From Caprimulgus europaeus (taxonomy: Eukaryota; Chordata; Aves; Caprimulgiformes; Caprimulgidae), in contig OU015532.1 of the NCBI GenBank assembly GCA_907165065.1, forward strand, positions 38,482,339-38,546,338: a DNA stretch of 64,000 bases. The letters are read 5' to 3'. The position numbers were made by a program, and so were the translations under genes. This document shows, one piece after another, positions 57,920 through 64,000 of the stretch. Within the stretch, counting starts at the first letter, position 1, and each line of letters begins with the position of its first letter. The notes beneath the pieces are model-generated. The model made no database searches and was not told the DNA's origin. It was given only the letters and a program-made list of their open reading frames with translations.

Positions 57920-60124
57920 CTATTTTCTTCTGTGGAACTGGGCCTTTTTCCTCCTAAGACATCCCACTATTTCACGTTTAAAACATATGGTAAGGATTAC
58001 TCCAAGGATACAGACAAAAAGCAGGTTAAGTACTGTTAGTCCTGTCTTTACTTTCCGAAGATTCTCCCTGGCTGGAGGGGGTCCGCTGTCAACACTCCCT
58101 CCAAGTCCTTTGAATTCACAATATGGAGGAGCCCAGCCGTACTTGCAGTGACAGTTCTTCCGACTGTTGCACACTCCTCTGTTGTGACACATTGCCACAT
58201 TACAATCGTAGTTCAGCAGTGATATGCTGGTACATGTCCTGTTGATACAAAGCCTATCACTACCACATGGCGTGCCATCTTCCACAGCCCCCATGTCAGC
58301 TCTTCGCATCCCTACGTGATAGTCAAGACCCCAACACTTTTTACCTCCAACAGGGGTTTGGACTAGTGTTACATGGTTCTGCAAGAAAGGCAACCTGTGT
58401 ATGTTTTCACATTGGATCCTACCACATAAGATATTCTCAATACTGCATCTTGTAAAATCGATATTGTTACGAATACCACAATTCCCAAACCGGTCACCTC
58501 GAGTATTCACTGCTTTGAAGCAGTCTATAGGAGCGGCCCTGGCCTGTTTGCCAAAGAGCTGCTGGCACTGTTTCCTGTGGGAAGAACATTTTCCTCGATA
58601 GCAATAAGCACCATTTTTACAAGGAGTTCCATCTTGCATGTACACATCCGGCGGGCACTGAGGGGAAGTCCCATTGCAATACTCTGGCAGGTCACAGTTA
58701 CCGGTACTTGCTCTGCAGAGTGTTCCTGCTGGAAGGACCTGACAGCTCTTGCAGCATTTTCCAGAAGCACAGACTGAGCCTGCAGTAAATGTACAGTTCA
58801 GGTGACAGCAAGGATCCTTTCTGCAGTTTGGTTCTGATCCGCAGTCACATTGCTCTCCACTTTCTACTACCTTATTCCCACAATATTCATGCTTCATGGT
58901 ATAGAAAGTGCCAGGTGCTGGTGGTTGACGAATGCAGCTGGCACCACGCCCAAACAGGTCAAAGTAGTCTTTGTAACTGCAGTCACTGAACGCATCAGTG
59001 TCAGCGTCACTGTCATGCATAATGCATTTCTTCCGTCTGCATTTACAGCCCGGTTCATCATGGCGCATCCCAAGAGTATGGCCCAGCTCATGGACAAATG
59101 TGTTAATAAATGAGGACAACTTCCTATCAGTGAAGGAAGCAACTGCTGCTGACCACTGGTTATCACATATGGACCCTACATACGCCAATCCCAGGCTCTT
59201 TCCAAAAGTCTGAAATGCAAATAATTGAGCGGTATCATGGCGCATTCGTGGAGACAGGTCTGACCTTCGCCATTTGTTAAAGCTGCTAAGTACCTTGGTA
59301 ATAGAGTTCGTAATGTTTATACGGTTGCTTTCAGTCCAGATCTCCAATCCCACAAGAAACAGCTGAACAGAAAGCTGTTCAAACAGAGAGTCCCCAATGT
59401 TGATGACTTCTATGACTTGCCTCAAGACTTCAGTTTCGTTCCTGCCCGACCTCACAAACCGCACGTTGTCCACAACCACTACTATCTTCACATACCTGAT
59501 GTGCGTCCACCAGTCCTTCAGCTCCTCCTCCTCCCCCTCCTCCTCCTGTGCCTCGGGGGCATTGAACCAAGGCAGTAAAGCCTCTTGGTGCTGCAGCTCC
59601 TTCAGGGTCAGCCCACAGGTGGGACCCACAGGGCTGTTGGCCTCCTCCATGCGGTAGAGGACGTGCCGGAAGGCTGGATCGTCGGGGATGGGCTTGATCT
59701 CATAGGTGCCATCCTCCACCCAGAGCACGCCGCGTAGGCCCCTGCCACAGGTGCTGAGGGCCACCAGGGAGCCAGGGCTCCCCTGCACCTCGCCCTGGTA
59801 GAAGCAGCTGTCCTGCACAAAGGGGTGCTCTTCCCAGCGGGCTCCATCCTTGCTGTAGGTGACCAAGGTGAAGGGGTGGGAGATCAGGCCCCTCCTGGGC
59901 CGCAGGCGCAGCACCCGTGGCCGCCCCTCCACCTCCAGCCAGAAGGAAACGGCCAGGGGGTTGCTGCCAGCCTGGCGGCTCAACTCCCGCGGCACTATCA
60001 CCCAGCTGGCAGCGACCCGCAGCTCCCCAGACAGCTCCTCCAGGGTGGTGAGGCACCCCACCAGGCCCAGCAGCACCAGCAGCCCCAGCAGGGCCCCCAT
60101 TGCTGTTGTCTGTTGCTGTCCCAT
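57920..60124 (-). CDS. ADAM20: ADAM20/ADAM21-type metalloprotease-disintegrin, intronless
   Basis: This is a single-exon membrane-anchored zinc metalloprotease of the ADAM family, 734 aa from the ATG at 60124. That start precedes the signal peptide (hydrophobic 9-25), with G at -3 and +4; a second ATG at 60100 is equally plausible. The prodomain is about 26-205, with a cysteine-switch-like Cys170 (PTCGL). The reprolysin domain is about 208-400, with the complete zinc site HELGHTLGMRH (His345, Glu346, His349, His355) and Met-turn CIMHD (Met369), so it should be catalytic. The disintegrin domain is about 410-502, with NCDLPEYC rather than RGD in its loop. A Cys-rich region follows, then an EGF-like module at 641-669, a transmembrane helix at about 698-715, and a short basic tail. 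No furin-type site is seen between prodomain and protease. Mammalian ADAM20 and ADAM21 are also intronless, mostly testis-expressed, and adjacent to SYNJ2BP. Whether to call it ADAM20, ADAM21 or a common orthologue is uncertain. Confidence 0.95.
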   Translation of the reverse strand: MGQQQTTAMGALLGLLVLLGLVGCLTTLEELSGELRVAASWVIVPRELSRQAGSNPLAVSFWLEVEGRPRVLRLRPRRGLISHPFTLVTYSKDGARWEEHPFVQDSCFYQGEVQGSPGSLVALSTCGRGLRGVLWVEDGTYEIKPIPDDPAFRHVLYRMEEANSPVGPTCGLTLKELQHQEALLPWFNAPEAQEEEGEEEELKDWWTHIRYVKIVVVVDNVRFVRSGRNETEVLRQVIEVINIGDSLFEQLSVQLFLVGLEIWTESNRINITNSITKVLSSFNKWRRSDLSPRMRHDTAQLFAFQTFGKSLGLAYVGSICDNQWSAAVASFTDRKLSSFINTFVHELGHTLGMRHDEPGCKCRRKKCIMHDSDADTDAFSDCSYKDYFDLFGRGASCIRQPPAPGTFYTMKHEYCGNKVVESGEQCDCGSEPNCRKDPCCHLNCTFTAGSVCASGKCCKSCQVLPAGTLCRASTGNCDLPEYCNGTSPQCPPDVYMQDGTPCKNGAYCYRGKCSSHRKQCQQLFGKQARAAPIDCFKAVNTRGDRFGNCGIRNNIDFTRCSIENILCGRIQCENIHRLPFLQNHVTLVQTPVGGKKCWGLDYHVGMRRADMGAVEDGTPCGSDRLCINRTCTSISLLNYDCNVAMCHNRGVCNSRKNCHCKYGWAPPYCEFKGLGGSVDSGPPPARENLRKVKTGLTVLNLLFVCILGVILTICFKREIVGCLRRKKAQFHRRK

Positions 60125-60182
60125 GCCTGACCTTGCGAGGGGATGGAGCCTAGAAGGGCCCTTCCCGGGGGAAACTGTCCTG

Positions 60183-60272
60183 CAGCCTCCAACCGCCCCG
60201 CAGCCTCCAACCGCCCCGCAGCCTCCAACCGCCCCGCAGCCTCCAACCGCCCCGCAGCCTCCAACCGCCCCG
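60183..60272. repeat. 18-bp minisatellite, five perfect copies, in the ADAM 5' leader
   Basis: Five identical head-to-tail copies of CAGCCTCCAACCGCCCCG start 59 bp upstream of the ADAM start codon. Because the unit is a multiple of three, the minus-strand frame stays open: the ADAM frame extends to a Met at 60322 and would read five GAVGGC units. I keep the downstream start because only it places a signal peptide at the N terminus. Identical copies suggest recent expansion and likely length polymorphism. Confidence 0.95.
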
Positions 60273-60476
60273 CGGCAGGGAGGGCCACAGCCTGGGAGGG
60301 GCAGCGTAACGGCCCCCTTCACCTTCCCCCTGTGGAAACAGCGTCCCGCTGCCTGGGGCTACAGCTCAGAGGGCTGCGAGGATGCCTTGAGACATCCACC
60401 CCTGCTCTTTGAGTGTGTACAGAGGCTCTTGCGGGGAGGAACAAATACAGTAGCCTACCACAAGCACATTCCCAGC

Positions 60477-60484
60477 TTTTTATA
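60477..60484 (-). promoter_or_regulatory. Candidate TATA box of the ADAM gene
   Basis: TATAAAAA on the minus strand, about 350 nt upstream of the chosen ATG and 100 bp from the LTR. A start site near 60450 would give a leader containing the minisatellite. Position and motif only. Confidence 0.35.
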
Positions 60485-60584
60485 AACTTCATTTTCAACT
60501 TAATACATGGCTCTCCTTCTGAGCAGACACAGTGAGGAGGGGCCTTCTCAACCCCTCACGCCCCATGCTGAGCACCAAAAAGAC

Positions 60585-61224
60585 TGTGGTGATTTCATTT
60601 GCCTAGCCGCCAAATACAGCCATTTGCTCACTCCCCTCCCTGTCCCCCATCCCAGGGGATAGAGAACTGGGGGCAAGGAGACTCATAGGTTGAGATAAGA
60701 ACAATTTAATAATTTAAAGAAAATAAGACTTAAAATAATAATTATATTAAAATAATAATGATAATAATAGTAATGGCATATGCAAATGACTGATACCCAG
60801 TGCAATTGCTGACCACCCGCTGACCAAGCCCGGCCCGTTCCCAGATAACGATCCCGGAGGAGCGACAATCCCAAACCGAAACCACAATCCCAGGAGAGCG
60901 AGAGCCCGAGTGAAAGCCAGACAGAGCAAAGGAAGAAGAGACACTCACTAATATAGTGAACATTATATTATACAATAGGGAATATCCCACTGGCATATCC
61001 AAATGCCAATTTAACTTATTAATTTAAATATTCCTTGCCCCCCCTAGACCTTGCACTTGTAGACTAACAAAACACTAAGTCCTTCACTTCCATCAGCAAA
61101 AATGAAAACACTGGTATGTAATCAACATTTTTCTCCTAACAAATCCCATGCCAAAAACCAATACACAGTGCTGTTCTAGCTACTAAAAAGAAATCTAGCT
61201 CAGTCTCACCTAAAAACCAGGACA
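60585..61224 (-). mobile_element. LTR, 640 bp, minus orientation, just upstream of the ADAM gene
   Basis: On the minus strand it begins TGTCCTGGTTTTTAGG, continues with the TTTCTTTTTAGTAGCTAGAA and AATGTTGATTACATA phrases, and ends at 60585 (plus strand TGTGGTGATTTC). This is the same avian LTR family as 41214-41854. The AT-rich part at 60700-60780 contains an (AATAAT)-like run. Flanks AAGAC and TCAGC do not match, so no target-site duplication is visible: either it has decayed or the element arose by recombination between different copies. It points toward the ADAM gene on the same strand. Confidence 0.85.
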
Positions 61225-64000
61225 TCAGCTCAGCTTCACACTCCTTGTCATGCTGAGCAAAGGGATCATTTAGTTACACCACAAGGGGGAAAATTGTTTT
61301 AATAGCTCAAAGGCTGGCTTTTGCTTAGTTCACTTATTTTATTAAAGTAATTTGTGAGTGGAGATCAGGAACAGACTATTTCAGCTCGAAAGAATATTTG
61401 GAAAAGCCTGGGGTCTGAAATTAAAAAGTACAAAAGTATTTGTCTCCTAGCTGGTTACTAGGACATAGGACTCCTTAGTGCCCTTTCTTAGCATGTGCCT
61501 GAGGATAGCTACTACAGCTATGCACACAAACACCAAGAAAAAAAGTAGAACCAGGGAGGAATTCACTTGCACAATGTTCAATAATACAGAGGCAAACTAA
61601 TAGGCTTTATGCTTTTATACTTGGTGCTATCTATGCCACAGCTGCTACATACCTACAGCCACGTGCCTTAACTACAGACATGACCAATGCAACAGCCATT
61701 TTTCCACAACATGGCCTTTCTAAAGGTTTGTGTTTGCAGAGCACTGGGAAGAGAGCTTACAAGTACATCCGATACTTGGCTGCCATTCCCGTTTTAGGGA
61801 ACAGCTCCATCAAGACACAGCTTTAAGGCAGTGATCTGGACTGTGCTAAAACAGGATGCCCTGCGCAGCACAGCTATGCACATTAGTTTTGGCACATAGT
61901 GCTAGGATTCAACATAGCCACAGCTGTTTTCTTTTGGGAACTCTTCACAACATTCTTTTCAGCACTGAAAACATGTCTGGAATGAAGTCCAACCTGCTGT
62001 GGCGCTTATCTTTCTCAGCTGCAGGAGGTGCACCCTCCCACTACACCTCCATCTCAGGGATCCTGCCTTTCGGCACCAGTTTCTGGGTGCTGATCATCAC
62101 TCTGGCATGGGCAGCAACACTTAACATTTCAAACTGCCTGAGAGAGGCACCGGCCCTCAGGAGGCTCAGCAGTGAGAGAAAAAGCTGGCAAGTGTTCAGA
62201 GCCTCCCTCTGCTGCCTCATGCCCCAAGCCTAACCAACAGCTGTGGAGGTTACCAAGAGTTGTCCAAAGGGGCTTCAGATTGTGAACTGGCACCTTGTTC
62301 ATTCAGCCTAAGTGTGGCCAGCTACACTACTGTAGTAGTGTACAGCTTGTAATATAGTACCTTAAGGGAATGAAAACGGAACGCCTGTTTCTAGTAGGAC
62401 CTTTCCAGGTATCAGTCAACACAGTTCTAGATATCCATAACTGTGTATTGCTTTACCTAAAAGTGGACAAACTCAAGACCTGTGTTAGCCTTAGATTTAT
62501 TTTCGTATTATTTTAATTTTAAAATTCTATAAACTATTTTCTGTGAAGTCTTTTATGTGCAGTTAGTTGTTGAGTAATTGTCTGCTATTTTTCAAGTATA
62601 AGTTTTGCATTCCAGGGCTGTGAACTACTTCAGATTATGCCTTTTGAAATAAATATAACTCAGACCACAATAACAGAAAAATCATTTTACATCATCTTTG
62701 TGAGAAGTGTCTGTAGCACTACTTTTAAATGCATACTTCTGCTGTGTGACCTCTCCTTAAGTTATGGAAAAGCCCTACTAAATCACTCTGCCAACTTGCT
62801 AGAGTCACATCTTACCTCCCCCAGAAGTTGCCTACTACTTTCTTTCTCTTTTAATATGAACACAACTATATAGTTAGGACTAGAAAGTACCCTCGTTCAA
62901 TTGCTGAACTCATAGCAGGTTATTCTGGGGGGAAGTGTCAACGTAAGCTTGCGACACTGTTGAGTCCCTTACGCAAACTCTTCACTATCATGGTTACATG
63001 AAATGGGATGACACTGTTGTATCCAGCTTACCAGAGCACTTCTGTAGTCTGATCAGGTAAAGATCAGAGGGGAGGGAAAGATTCCCATTATACAACAATG
63101 AACAGGTTGGAAGAAAAAAAAATAGACCTTACAGTAGAACAGAGAAAAAACAGCTCAGCAATCTGTAGCTACTTCAACTGCAGAAGACTTTGTTTAGCAG
63201 CGGTAACTGGTTTTCTCATGACTCATCAGTGGTTTCCAATTTTATTTTTTTTCAATCTTGTAGCCCCTTAAAATTTCCAGTGAAGGTGAAAGCTCCTATG
63301 GAATTGAATCCTACCAGGAAGAGGTTTCCTTTTCTCACTCACCTTCTGTTGAGTCTTTAGGAACAGGTCACGGACCCTCAGCAGCCTTGTGGACCATAGG
63401 TTGAAAGAAGTTAAGCCTTCTGATTGATGAGAGATCAATAATACATCATAACTCATCCTACTGGGAAAATTTCTCCCCACCAGCCATCCATCTATGATTG
63501 ACATTAGCGTACAGAAGCACACTTGTCACATAAACTGACCACTTGTTTGTTCTGTGCATGATTCTAGGACCAAAGCAACACTTTACCAAAAATTCACCTT
63601 CCTCTCCAAAAAAAAAAGAAAAACTGTCTTGAACCTTGAATGCCTAGTTACCATAATTTGCTTTGCCACTGGAAAAAAATATTGAAAAAAAACTAGAACA
63701 AGCATATCACATCAGCTTTTGTTCAGAAGCCATCTGTCAGTTCAGTGAAGCCACAGCCTATTTGCGTAACGTCTTCTCCATTTGTCAAACAGGGAACCCC
63801 CATGTCTCAAAATAAAGCTAATCTCTCCCCTTCACCTTGTCCTTCTTAATGCCTATAGCCTTCTAACCTCGCTCAAAGTACAGCTTGCTTTGGCAAACAA
63901 CACATACTGACTGTCCAAATGGCATCTAACTTTCTTTGACAGGAAAAGGTTACCAAAATACAAAGTATGGGGGTAGAGTGGCAAAGAGGAATGGGCAAGG
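61225..64000. other. Non-coding stretch at the right end, no gene recognised
   Basis: AT-rich, with chance frames only; 61856-62233 and 62637-62873 show no domain. MED6, the next gene in other vertebrates, is not recognised here. A 9-bp perfect inverted repeat (TACACTACT GT AGTAGTGTA) is at 62323-62342. Confidence 0.5.

Noticed and set aside
60125..60322. Upstream extension of the ADAM frame to a Met at 60322
   Set aside because: It would place 66 repeat-rich residues before the signal peptide; the ATG at 60124 is in good context and immediately precedes a normal signal sequence.
61225..64000. MED6 exons, expected next by synteny
   Set aside because: No segment resembling MED6 was recognised on either strand; the gene is probably further right.

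Overview
This window looks like nuclear DNA from a bird. It has an AT-rich background, one intron-bearing vertebrate gene with standard GT/AG splice sites, one intronless vertebrate ADAM metalloprotease gene, a CR1 LINE with the typical avian octamer tail, and several endogenous-retrovirus LTRs of kinds common in avian genomes. The recognised gene pair (SYNJ2BP next to an ADAM20/ADAM21-type gene) matches the conserved vertebrate block that in human lies on 14q24 (SLC8A3 - COX16 - SYNJ2BP - ADAM21/ADAM20 - MED6). Species cannot be told from the sequence alone.

Layout: 1-15.4 kb is non-coding and AT-rich, with only chance open frames and a small duplicated hairpin near 12.4 kb. An orphan CpG island lies at 15.43-16.26 kb; I recognise no coding exon in it, and by synteny it could be a promoter or untranslated first exon of a minus-strand gene continuing off the left edge. 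16.3-24.1 kb is non-coding. 24.1-27.3 kb is a composite of an internally deleted, decayed CR1 LINE (plus strand) abutting a minus-oriented LTR of about 1.1 kb. 27.3-46 kb is non-coding except for three clean solo LTRs whose TG...CA ends and target-site duplications can be read directly (33245-33616, 34914-35271, 41214-41854), and an old CR1-like remnant at 43.2-44.1 kb.

Genes: SYNJ2BP (mitochondrial outer-membrane PDZ protein, also called OMP25) is on the minus strand in four coding exons from 53466 to 46560. Its CpG-island promoter carries a ZNF143/THAP11-type motif. About 4.5 kb further right an intronless ADAM20/21-type metalloprotease-disintegrin gene lies on the minus strand (57920-60124), with intact zinc-binding residues, an in-frame 18-bp minisatellite in its 5' leader, and a same-orientation LTR (60585-61224) about 460 bp upstream of its start codon. 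61.2-64 kb is non-coding as far as I can see. SYNJ2BP and the ADAM gene are neighbours by ancient synteny; nothing in the window suggests they work together.

I found no rRNA, tRNA, CRISPR or bacterial-type features, and no clearly new multi-gene system. The points most worth a second look are the LTR plus minisatellite arrangement at the ADAM gene promoter, the apparent lack of a furin site in that protein, the in-frame internal deletion of the CR1, a 20-bp-stem hairpin at 56.9 kb, and the orphan CpG island.
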